Positions 1 to 5,816 of a stretch of 5,816 nt of DNA are shown in pieces; within the stretch, counting starts at the first letter, position 1, and the number at the start of each line of letters is the position of its first letter. This stretch comes from Desulfobacteraceae bacterium (GTDB lineage: Bacteria > Desulfobacterota > Desulfobacteria > Desulfobacterales > SURF-7). The DNA lies in contig JAUXCK010000202.1 of NCBI GenBank assembly GCA_030618925.1, positions 1-5,816 of the forward strand, read 5' to 3'. A model generated the notes under the pieces. The model ran no database searches. It was not told the origin of the DNA and saw nothing but the letters and a program-made list of their open reading frames with translations. A program made the translations under genes and the position numbers.

Positions 1-734
1 ATGACAACCGGTTTGCAGGCGGCTGTCTCCGAGAGTATTTTTTGAAAACGGTTCCCATCCTGAACGCCTTCAATATAAGCCGAGATGATGTCCGTCTCTT
101 CATCCTCTGCAAGATAGGCCAGGAGTTCGCACGCATCCACGTCAAGGGCATTCCCATAGCTGACCACCTTGCTGAATCGCAACCCTCTCTCCTTGCCCAA
201 AAAAGGGAGACTGTGGGCATGACCGCCGCTTTGGGAGATGAACGCAATAGAGCCGGAATCCAGGGGGGCCTGCATATCATTGTGTAAACGGCTTTTGGGC
301 ACATACAACCCGATACAATTGGGTCCGATGATTCGGAAGCCGCCGGCTTTTGCCTTTGCAAGCATTTTTTTTTCTAAATCCGCTCTCTCCCTGATCTTGC
401 TTTCCCGAAATCCGGCAGTAAAAAAATGTACTGATTTTACACCCTTATCAGCACAATCCTCAAGCAGTTTCAGAGATGATTCTGCAGGGATATTGACGAT
501 CACATGGTCTACTGGTCCGGGAATCTCCGAAAGGCTTGGATAGCAAGGCAGATCGAGTACCTCTTTATATTTTGGATTCACCGGATATATGGCCGGAAAT
601 TTTGCCATTTTACAGGCATGGACGACCATCTCTGCAAATCCTATTTTCTGTGTGGATACACCGACCACGGCGATTCCCCGGGGCGCAAATATCTCATCCA
701 ATGGCATTTTGCTTTTCTTGGCGTTGTCAGGCAT
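1..734 (-). CDS. NDP-forming acyl-CoA/acetyl-CoA synthetase, CoA-binding (alpha) part; partial, C-terminus beyond left edge
   Basis: The family makes an acyl-CoA from acid, CoA and ATP (or the reverse, yielding ATP) through a phosphohistidine intermediate in the cytoplasm. I translated the minus strand from ATG at 734-732 and found 244 codons open to the left edge. Residues about 11-145 look like the Rossmann-type CoA-binding domain: IFAPRGIAVVGVS (15-27), IYPVNPKY (49-56), HFFTAGF (103-109) and the hallmark IIGPNCIGLY (135-144). Residues about 160-244 begin the ligase-CoA (succinyl-CoA synthetase-like) domain, with IAFISQSGGHAHS (163-175), VSYGNALDVD (191-200) and YIEGVQDGNRF (220-230). The catalytic histidine of the family lies further on, so it is not visible here. 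An AGGAGA box nine bases upstream supports the start. Whether the missing part also carries a fused ATP-grasp (beta) domain, and which acid is used, cannot be told. The gene is divergent from the SRPBCC-epimerase gene. The family call is firm; the substrate is unknown. Confidence 0.93.
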   Translation of the reverse strand, partial: MPDNAKKSKMPLDEIFAPRGIAVVGVSTQKIGFAEMVVHACKMAKFPAIYPVNPKYKEVLDLPCYPSLSEIPGPVDHVIVNIPAESSLKLLEDCADKGVKSVHFFTAGFRESKIRERADLEKKMLAKAKAGGFRIIGPNCIGLYVPKSRLHNDMQAPLDSGSIAFISQSGGHAHSLPFLGKERGLRFSKVVSYGNALDVDACELLAYLAEDEETDIISAYIEGVQDGNRFQKILSETAACKPVV

Positions 735-743
735 ATGGTCTTT

Positions 744-749
744 TCTCCT
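744..749 (-). promoter_or_regulatory. Ribosome binding site of the acyl-CoA synthetase gene
   Basis: Read on the minus strand this is AGGAGA, nine bases before the ATG at 734-732. It is a near-ideal Shine-Dalgarno match and fixes the start codon. Confidence 0.8.
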
Positions 750-776
750 ATATATTGATTTTCTGCTCAAAGAAGA

Positions 777-811
777 TATATATTCCCTTAGCGGTATGAA
801 GGTCAAGTCAA
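777..811 (-). promoter_or_regulatory. Candidate sigma70-type promoter for the acyl-CoA synthetase gene
   Basis: On the minus strand there are two overlapping -35-like hexamers, TTGACT (811-806) and TTGACC (806-801). They are followed by the -10-like TATATA (782-777). TTGACC and TATATA are 18 bases apart, within the usual range. Transcription would start near 770, giving a leader of roughly 35 bases that holds the AGGAGA ribosome binding site. This rests on consensus matching by eye only. Confidence 0.45.
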
Positions 812-886
812 GAAACCGGTGCACTTAAAAATCTTGGTTTGTGCCTGATTTATTTTACTCGATGGGGTTCATATTCACTATCATCC

Positions 887-910
887 TAATCTTAATCGTA
901 ATCTTAATCG
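887..910. repeat. Perfect 12-base tandem repeat, two copies, built of TAATCN hexamers
   Basis: The unit TAATCTTAATCG occurs at 887-898 and again, without a mismatch, at 899-910. Each unit is itself two hexamers (TAATCT and TAATCG). Degenerate flanks extend the pattern: TCATCC just before, and a further CTTAATC at 921-927 after a TCATTTTACT interruption. The tract lies about 160 bases upstream of the plus-strand start and about 150 from the minus-strand start. Confidence 0.85.
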
Positions 911-936
911 TCATTTTACTCTTAATCAAACAGGAT

Positions 937-984
937 TTGATCATGACCAAAACATTCGATCATGAAAAATGGGTTGGTGATCAA
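937..984. repeat. GATCATGA direct repeats inside an imperfect inverted repeat
   Basis: GATCATGA occurs at 939-946 and 958-965, 19 bases apart, and a third GATCA core lies at 979-983. The outer arms TTGATCA (937-943) and TGATCAA (978-984) are exact inverted copies of 7 bases. After a 3-base bulge, CCAA (947-950) pairs with TTGG (974-977). The arrangement could be an operator or a weak hairpin, or chance in AT-rich DNA. The words are visible; any function is a guess. Confidence 0.4.
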
Positions 985-1012
985 GCATTAATAAAAAAGT
1001 ATACCATCTGCT

Positions 1013-1048
1013 TTGAACCTTGAACTTTAATTGTTAAATCAGTATTGT
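1013..1048 (+). promoter_or_regulatory. Candidate sigma70-type promoter for the SRPBCC-epimerase/recC unit
   Basis: Two TTGAAC hexamers stand seven bases apart at 1013-1018 and 1020-1025. The second is exactly 17 bases from TATTGT (1043-1048), a four-of-six match to the -10 consensus. Transcription would begin near 1055, leaving a very short leader that contains the AGGGGAAGGA ribosome binding site. This is consensus matching by eye. Confidence 0.4.
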
Positions 1049-1057
1049 CCGTGAATC

Positions 1058-1067
1058 AGGGGAAGGA
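1058..1067 (+). promoter_or_regulatory. Ribosome binding site of the SRPBCC-epimerase gene
   Basis: AGGGGAAGGA lies directly upstream of the ATG at 1070. The AGGGG part has a spacing of seven bases to the start codon. It supports 1070 as the start. Confidence 0.7.
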
Positions 1068-1069
1068 CC

Positions 1070-2446
1070 ATGGGAATTTTTACAAAAAAGTCGCGGATAG
1101 CAGCGCCGGTTGAGCCGGTTTTTCAATGGCATTCCAGGCCGGGAGCGCTTGAACGGCTCAGTCCTCCGTGGGATCCCATTCATGTTGTTGAAAATCCCGG
1201 CGGGATTAAAAAGGGTGCCAAAGCGGTTCTTAAAATGAAGGCCGGACCTGTTCCCTATACATGGGCGGCCGAACATACGGCCTATGAAGAAAACCGGCTT
1301 TTCAGGGATGAACAGATTAAAGGGCCGTTCTCAAAATGGATTCATACGCACAGATTTGAGCCTGACGGAGAGAGTGCCTGTTTTCTTGAAGATAAAATAG
1401 AATATAAGCTTCCCATGGCGTCTATCGGGAATGCACTGCTGGACCCGTTCATTCAAAGAACGCTTGACCGTATTTTTACTTACCGCCACAGGATAACGGC
1501 CGAAGATATTTCCCTGCACCTGTCAAGGAAGAACCAGACACCTCTGAATATTCTTGTGTCAGGGGCAAGCGGGTTGATCGGTTCAGCCCTTATTCCCTTT
1601 TTGACAACCGGCGGTCACCGGATTGTCAGGCTGGTGAGAAGGCTTCCATTGGCCGACACAAATGAAGTGTTCTGGGATCCGGATTCAGGCGTTCTGAACC
1701 CTCATGATCTTGGAAAGATAGATGTCGTCATCCATCTTAGCGGGGAGAACATCGGAGAGGGAAGGTGGACAAAAGACAAAAAAAAGAGGATTGTTGAGAG
1801 CCGTGTCAAAAGTACAGACCTTATTTCAAAGGTCATCGCCGCACTCAACCCCGTGCCACGCGTTTTTGTGTGCGCCTCTGCTATTGGATTTTACGGAGAC
1901 AGAGGGCATCTGCTGCTGGATGAAAGTGATGGGCCGGGCAATGATTTTATATCATCCGTATGCGCGAAGTGGGAGAAATCAGCAGAACCCGCAGTTCAGA
2001 AAGGGATCAGAACTGCTTTTATGCGCATCGGGGTAGTGCTCTCCCCTTTGGGAGGGGCATTGTCAAGGCTGCTGTGGCCTTTTAAAATGGGGCTCGGGGC
2101 AAAAATTGCTTCCGGAAAACAATATATGGGATGGGTCAGCATTGAAGATGTCATTGGCGCAGTGTATCACACGATGATAAATGATGCTGTAAAAGGTCCG
2201 GTTAATGTGGTTTCACCGGTGTGTTCAACAAATATTGAATTTACAAAAACCCTGGGCAGGGTCCTTTCCCGGCCCGCTGTTTTATCCATCCCATCGGTTG
2301 CCATAAAGATTCTGTTTGGCGAGATGGGCCGGGAGATATTGCTGTCAAGCACCAGAGTTAAACCTGAGACATTGCTAAACACAGGATACCGGTTTCGGTC
2401 GCCTCACCTGGAAGAAACCCTTTTACAGATGCTGGGCAAAGGATGA
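1070..2446 (+). CDS. SRPBCC domain - TIGR01777 family NAD(P)-binding epimerase/reductase-like fusion protein
   Basis: A complete 458-residue protein. Residues about 1-150 match the SRPBCC/START-like ligand-binding fold often fused to this family: an early PVEPVFQWHSRPGALERLSPPW stretch near 13-34, then acidic and aromatic strands ending in FIQRTLDRIFTYRH (127-140). Residues about 159-455 form the TIGR01777 (YfcH-like) extended short-chain dehydrogenase domain. It has the dinucleotide-binding GASGLIGS (165-172), VVIHLSGENI (219-228) with a following RW (232-233), SAIGFYGDRG (270-279) and GWVSIEDV (354-361). A C-terminal DUF1731-like segment follows (about 405-455, with EILLSSTRVKPETLLNTGYRF). 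E. coli YfcH, about 300 residues, has only the second domain, so the length agrees with a fusion. There is no signal peptide or clear membrane segment, so it is likely cytoplasmic. The family has no settled substrate. A hydrophobic ligand held by the SRPBCC domain and acted on by the NAD(P) domain is a reasonable inference, no more. recC starts 31 bases after its stop. Confidence 0.93.
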   Translation: MGIFTKKSRIAAPVEPVFQWHSRPGALERLSPPWDPIHVVENPGGIKKGAKAVLKMKAGPVPYTWAAEHTAYEENRLFRDEQIKGPFSKWIHTHRFEPDGESACFLEDKIEYKLPMASIGNALLDPFIQRTLDRIFTYRHRITAEDISLHLSRKNQTPLNILVSGASGLIGSALIPFLTTGGHRIVRLVRRLPLADTNEVFWDPDSGVLNPHDLGKIDVVIHLSGENIGEGRWTKDKKKRIVESRVKSTDLISKVIAALNPVPRVFVCASAIGFYGDRGHLLLDESDGPGNDFISSVCAKWEKSAEPAVQKGIRTAFMRIGVVLSPLGGALSRLLWPFKMGLGAKIASGKQYMGWVSIEDVIGAVYHTMINDAVKGPVNVVSPVCSTNIEFTKTLGRVLSRPAVLSIPSVAIKILFGEMGREILLSSTRVKPETLLNTGYRFRSPHLEETLLQMLGKG

Positions 2447-2461
2447 ATGAGGGGCCTCTGC

Positions 2462-2465
2462 AGGT
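2462..2465 (+). promoter_or_regulatory. Weak ribosome binding site before recC
   Basis: The only Shine-Dalgarno-like bases near the recC ATG are AGGT, 12 bases upstream, in an AT-rich context. A better GAGGGG (2449-2454) is 23 bases away, too far to act directly. An in-frame TGA at 2448-2450 rules out any upstream in-frame ATG, so 2478 remains the start. Translation may depend on ribosomes arriving from the preceding gene. Confidence 0.35.
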
Positions 2466-2477
2466 TATTTTATCATT

Positions 2478-5400
2478 ATGAGTATTCATTTGATTTTCAG
2501 CAATTCATCGGAGCGCCTTGCTGCGAAACTGGCCGAAGCGCTTCACCCGGATCAGAACGACCCCCACCGTGATCCATTTCTCCCCGCCGTGGTCCTGGTG
2601 CCGAATTATAATCTAAAAAAATGGCTTCAGATGCAGATTGCGCATCTAAACCATGTCACGTTCAATATCCAATTTGATTATCTTGAGAATGGCCTGTTCA
2701 AGATCCTGAAACAGTTTGATACCTGGCCGTCCGGCGCATTACGCCTGTTGGACCGGCGAACGCTTCAGTTAATGATTCTTTCGTGGTTGCGAAATCAAGA
2801 TTTTAATCATCAGGGATTTGCGCCCTTTAAGGAATACCTTTTTGAACAGCACAGCGGGCAGGCCAAAGTCAATGGGGAGACAGGCCGTGCCCGGAAAATC
2901 TGGCAGCTGGCTGAAAAGATGGCCGGCCTGATAATTGAATATGAGTATCACCGCCAGCTGATGGTGGGGAAATGGCGGAAAAATGAAAGTCACACCAGAG
3001 CTGAAAATGACTCAGAGATGGAATTGTGCCAGCGGGCATTATACCATGGCTTGTTTGGAAGGGGCAACTTGAGAGATCAGCTCGGGCCGGCCGGTGTCGA
3101 TCGGTTCATGACGTTGCCCCAATATGCGGATCACCTTTTTCAGGGATCTGTTTTTAAAACCAATCCTGAAAAGCATGCTGCCACTTCGATTCATATTTTC
3201 GGACACTCCCATCTTTCCACATTTCACCGTGATTTGTTTTTAAAAATCGGGAACAGGCAGCACCTTAAAATTTACCAGATGAACGCATGTGCAGAATTCT
3301 GGGAAGATGTATCTACCCCTTACGAAGACCGGCAGACGATCAAGTGGCAAAAAGTAAGAGAGATCGACCTCGGGGGGGATGAAAGCGGCGAAATCCTTAA
3401 AGACAATGAATTTGAAAATGACCTCCTCAAGGCCTGGGGAAAACCGGGGCGGGAGGCATTGAAGATTTATAGTGCACTTGAAGAGCTGTGCGCAGGAAGT
3501 GTCGAGTTTTACACGGAATGGCTGGCAGGGGACAGACAGAAATCAGGTGCTCATTCCGGCGGTGTACTTGCGACAGTCCAGGAACACATTCTTTTTCGAA
3601 TGAGCGGCAACAGGGATTTATCCCAGGATAGAACGCTCCAGATTGCGGCCTGCCCGGGAATTTACCGGGAAATAGAAACAGTATACAATAATATTGTAAA
3701 AAACATGAATGATGATGCCATGGGGCATCTGAAATTGACGGACATCGCCGTGCTGGTTCCCAATATGGAGGTCTATAAACCGGTGCTCATTTCTGTTTTT
3801 GAGAAGGGGGGCCTGGTACCCTATAATCTGGTGGATTCAAATGCATCCGAGGAAAGTGTTTTCGGTCAGGCGGTCCTGTCTCTCCTGTCTTTGGGTGCCG
3901 GGGATTTTACCCGAAAGGAAGTATTTGATCTGGTACTCAATCCCTGCTTTCTCAAGGGGACAGACATGGAACGTGGTGAAGCGATGCAGTGGCTGACATG
4001 GGCAGACAGGCTTAATATTTACAGAAACTTTCAGTCATTTCCGTTTTTCAAAGGACAAACCGGTGGCGGGGATCCATTTACATGGTCCCAGGGGCTGCAG
4101 CGCCTGCGTCTCGGGCGGATCATGGAAGGATCGGGCCATGAGATCGGGGATGGGAGCGGGGGCCATCTGTTCTCTTCTTATAAAGGCACGGTTCCGTATT
4201 CAGACAATGAAAGTCAGGATGTCGGTCGGGTGGGGAAATTTTCTCTGGTTATCGAAACATTATTCCATGAGACATCGCAATACCGGGATGCCCATTTGTC
4301 CTGCAGACAGTGGCGGGGAAAAATTGAAAAACTGGTTGACATGTTTCTGGGTATCCCTGATGACCGGTCAGAAGAGCTGTCGATAAAAAAAAAATTGTTT
4401 GCCGCGCTGAAGGACCTTGATATCCTGGATGCACTTCTTCCATCACAGGAGAGGGCCAGGCCGCTTCAGTTGCCGGATGTGGTTGAGGTGATCAAATCCT
4501 GCCTGGAAGACATCCCGAGCCGCAGGGGGAAATACTTAAGCGGCGGGGTAACCATTGCATCCCTTCAACCCATGCGCCCAATCCCCTTTAAAGTCGTATA
4601 TATCGTCGGGCTCGGGGAAGGTGAGTTCCCCGGCAAACCGGATAAATCGACCCTCGATCTGAGAAAGCAGAAGGGCAATCGTAAAATCGGTGATGTCAAT
4701 CGGTTTGAAGCAGACGGCTATCTGTTTCTTGAAACGTTGATATGCGCCCGGGAGAAGCTGTATCTGACCTATGTGGCGAAAAATCTTGAAAAAGATCAAA
4801 CCCTTTATCCGGGTTCAATCATTAAACAGGTGGTGGCGTACCTGAACAAGTATGTCCTTTCATCAGATTTTCAATTCATAGAGATACCGCTGAAAGGGAG
4901 CAGTACAAAGTATCTGGTCCGACAGCCTTTATTTACAGATTTGCTGTTTAACAGCAGTATCTCAGACCGTCTGCTTTCGCTGATGGGTATTGCAAAGCGG
5001 GATCGGTTTCTTGATGACCGGCTGAAAAAGGATATTCAAACGATTGCAGCAGAACATACCCCTGATTTTAGGTTCCCTGAAGAGAGTGTACAGGAAAACC
5101 AGGAAAACCAGACCGTAAAACTGAGCGAACTGGCCCTGTTCCTGAAGAATCCGGCAGAAGCCGCCATCAGACGCCACATGATGCTTTATGAAGATGAAAC
5201 AAAGGATGCAGCGCTTATGGAAGATGAGCCATTATACGCCGTCTTCCCGCGTGCATGGCAAATCCCGGTAGACATTTTGAGTCATGCTGTTCAGAACCGG
5301 GCAGACCAAAAGTTGGTACTAGACTATTCCAGAGACTATTATGACTATTATCAATCCTGTTCAGAACTTCCTTCCGGTGCTTTTGCAGAAGTTGATTTTG

Positions 5401-5816
5401 ACAGGTTTCATTCCGGGATAATCGATCGATTTTTTGGTGAAAGAGATGAGGACAATTCCATCAATCGCCTGCTGGTGGCACTGGAGGGCCGGTCGAAAAA
5501 AATGATCAATGGCGTTGCCCTGGGGGAGAACACATTAAACTCTCCATGCGAAAGGATTTGCGAGCCGGCGGTTGTAGCGCTTGACCTCAAGGATTCAGGG
5601 AAAAGGGAGTTGCAAATCCATGGGGCCCAGCCCTTTGTGTGGGAAAACCGGGAGGGGATTTTTACAGATTGCCTTGTCATCATAAACAGCAGTGTCCAAA
5701 AGGATCTCCCCAAACAGGTGCTGGCACCTTTTCTTTTTTATGTGGCGTTGGCTGTGATCGGGAAGGTCGTTGAACAATGTGAATTTTCCATTCATATCGC
5801 ACATAAAAAGGGTGTC
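2478..5816 (+). CDS. recC: Exonuclease V gamma subunit RecC; partial, C-terminus beyond right edge
   Basis: RecC is the non-catalytic subunit of RecBCD. It holds the split DNA strands, scans for the Chi sequence and directs repair of double-strand breaks. The frame is open for 1113 codons from ATG at 2478 to the edge; E. coli RecC has about 1120, so probably only a short tail is missing. The protein opens with a family-like IHLIFSNSSERLAAKLAEAL (3-22) and VLVPNYNLKKWLQM (39-52). Later come IHIFGHSHLS (238-247), WSQGLQRLRLG (536-546), PYSDNESQDVG (573-583) and the strongest RecC signature, LQPMRPIPFKVVYIVGLG (696-713), followed by EGEFP. KLSELALFLKNPAEAA (881-896) matches the start of the C-terminal inactive nuclease-like domain. 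There is no Walker A ATP site, as expected for RecC, whose helicase folds are inactive. An A10 run at 4385-4394 and a 9-base tandem duplication at 5091-5108 (giving QENQENQ) stay in frame. recB and recD are expected nearby but lie outside the window. AddB is less likely: no N-terminal Walker A and the RecC signatures fit better. Confidence 0.95.
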   Translation, partial: MSIHLIFSNSSERLAAKLAEALHPDQNDPHRDPFLPAVVLVPNYNLKKWLQMQIAHLNHVTFNIQFDYLENGLFKILKQFDTWPSGALRLLDRRTLQLMILSWLRNQDFNHQGFAPFKEYLFEQHSGQAKVNGETGRARKIWQLAEKMAGLIIEYEYHRQLMVGKWRKNESHTRAENDSEMELCQRALYHGLFGRGNLRDQLGPAGVDRFMTLPQYADHLFQGSVFKTNPEKHAATSIHIFGHSHLSTFHRDLFLKIGNRQHLKIYQMNACAEFWEDVSTPYEDRQTIKWQKVREIDLGGDESGEILKDNEFENDLLKAWGKPGREALKIYSALEELCAGSVEFYTEWLAGDRQKSGAHSGGVLATVQEHILFRMSGNRDLSQDRTLQIAACPGIYREIETVYNNIVKNMNDDAMGHLKLTDIAVLVPNMEVYKPVLISVFEKGGLVPYNLVDSNASEESVFGQAVLSLLSLGAGDFTRKEVFDLVLNPCFLKGTDMERGEAMQWLTWADRLNIYRNFQSFPFFKGQTGGGDPFTWSQGLQRLRLGRIMEGSGHEIGDGSGGHLFSSYKGTVPYSDNESQDVGRVGKFSLVIETLFHETSQYRDAHLSCRQWRGKIEKLVDMFLGIPDDRSEELSIKKKLFAALKDLDILDALLPSQERARPLQLPDVVEVIKSCLEDIPSRRGKYLSGGVTIASLQPMRPIPFKVVYIVGLGEGEFPGKPDKSTLDLRKQKGNRKIGDVNRFEADGYLFLETLICAREKLYLTYVAKNLEKDQTLYPGSIIKQVVAYLNKYVLSSDFQFIEIPLKGSSTKYLVRQPLFTDLLFNSSISDRLLSLMGIAKRDRFLDDRLKKDIQTIAAEHTPDFRFPEESVQENQENQTVKLSELALFLKNPAEAAIRRHMMLYEDETKDAALMEDEPLYAVFPRAWQIPVDILSHAVQNRADQKLVLDYSRDYYDYYQSCSELPSGAFAEVDFDRFHSGIIDRFFGERDEDNSINRLLVALEGRSKKMINGVALGENTLNSPCERICEPAVVALDLKDSGKRELQIHGAQPFVWENREGIFTDCLVIINSSVQKDLPKQVLAPFLFYVALAVIGKVVEQCEFSIHIAHKKGV
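4385..4394 (+). repeat. A10 homopolymer inside recC
   Basis: Ten adenines in a row encode the end of an ATA codon and three lysine codons (residues about 637-639). The reading frame is intact with this length: RecC-like sequence continues on both sides. One base more or less would break the gene. Confidence 0.9.

Larger units (their letters stand above)
735..1069. other. Divergent intergenic region, no convincing gene
   Basis: This 335-base AT-rich stretch separates the start codons of two divergent genes. It holds candidate promoters for both directions (777-811 and 1013-1048), a 12-base tandem repeat (887-910) and a segment of repeated GATCATGA words with an imperfect inverted repeat (937-984). 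An open frame from a GTG at 841 to 1023 exists. Its hydrophobic run is simply the translation of the tandem repeat and it lacks a ribosome binding site, so I do not call it a gene. I found no tRNA or strong rho-independent terminator here. Confidence 0.7.

Noticed and set aside
42..828. Several overlapping plus-strand open frames of 79-101 codons
   Set aside because: Most of this stretch lies opposite the acyl-CoA synthetase gene, whose translation is unmistakable on the minus strand. The plus-strand frames show no family motifs and overlap one another.
841..1023. A 60-residue open frame from a GTG, with a run of about 20 hydrophobic residues resembling a membrane helix
   Set aside because: The hydrophobic run is the translation of the TAATCN tandem tract (ATC, TTA, GTA codons). 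There is no ribosome binding site and no recognisable homology, so a small membrane protein is not supported.
1778..1785. A8 run inside the SRPBCC-epimerase gene
   Set aside because: It encodes a lysine-rich stretch in frame, is shorter than the recC run and is common in such codon contexts, so it was not reported as a finding.
2447..2572. A 41-codon frame starting at ATG 2447, overlapping the epimerase stop region and running into recC in another frame
   Set aside because: No protein-like signature. It could be a coupling leader, but nothing beyond its position supports this.
3799..4386. Plus-strand open frames of 65 and 107 codons inside recC, and minus-strand frames across recC
   Set aside because: They are shadows of the continuous RecC reading frame, which carries recognisable family motifs on both sides of them.
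5091..5108. Tandem 9-base duplication CAGGAAAAC in recC
   Set aside because: A small in-frame duplication in what looks like a linker before the C-terminal domain. It is unlikely to have function, so it is only noted in the recC entry.

Overview
The window holds three protein genes in two transcription units, separated by a divergent intergenic region of about 335 bases. Two of the genes run off the window edges. The sequence suggests a Gram-negative bacterium of mid-range GC. An NDP-forming acyl-CoA synthetase next to a RecC-type exonuclease subunit, together with the general protein style, would fit a sulfate-reducing deltaproteobacterium (Desulfobacterales-like). That placement is an inference from gene content, not something the sequence proves.

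Left part (1-734, minus strand): the N-terminal 244 residues of a CoA-binding, NDP-forming acyl-CoA/acetyl-CoA synthetase. Its start codon, ribosome binding site and a plausible sigma70-type promoter are visible. Its C-terminal part lies beyond the left edge.

Divergent intergenic region (735-1069): candidate promoters facing both ways, a perfect two-copy 12-base tandem repeat built from TAATCN hexamers, and an AT-rich stretch with repeated GATCATGA words and an imperfect inverted repeat. No convincing gene is seen there.

Middle (1070-2446, plus strand): a complete 458-residue fusion of an N-terminal SRPBCC (START-like) ligand-binding domain with a TIGR01777/YfcH-type NAD(P)-binding epimerase/reductase-like domain. 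Its substrate is unknown.

Right part (2478 to the right edge, plus strand): the first 1113 residues of RecC, the gamma subunit of exonuclease V (RecBCD), which repairs double-strand breaks and degrades foreign linear DNA. It starts 31 bases after the SRPBCC-epimerase gene with a weak ribosome binding site, so the two genes are probably co-transcribed. recB and recD may follow outside the window.

I do not see a clearly novel system. The points most worth a second look are the intergenic repeat cluster, the pairing of the SRPBCC-epimerase fusion with recC, and an A10 run inside recC.
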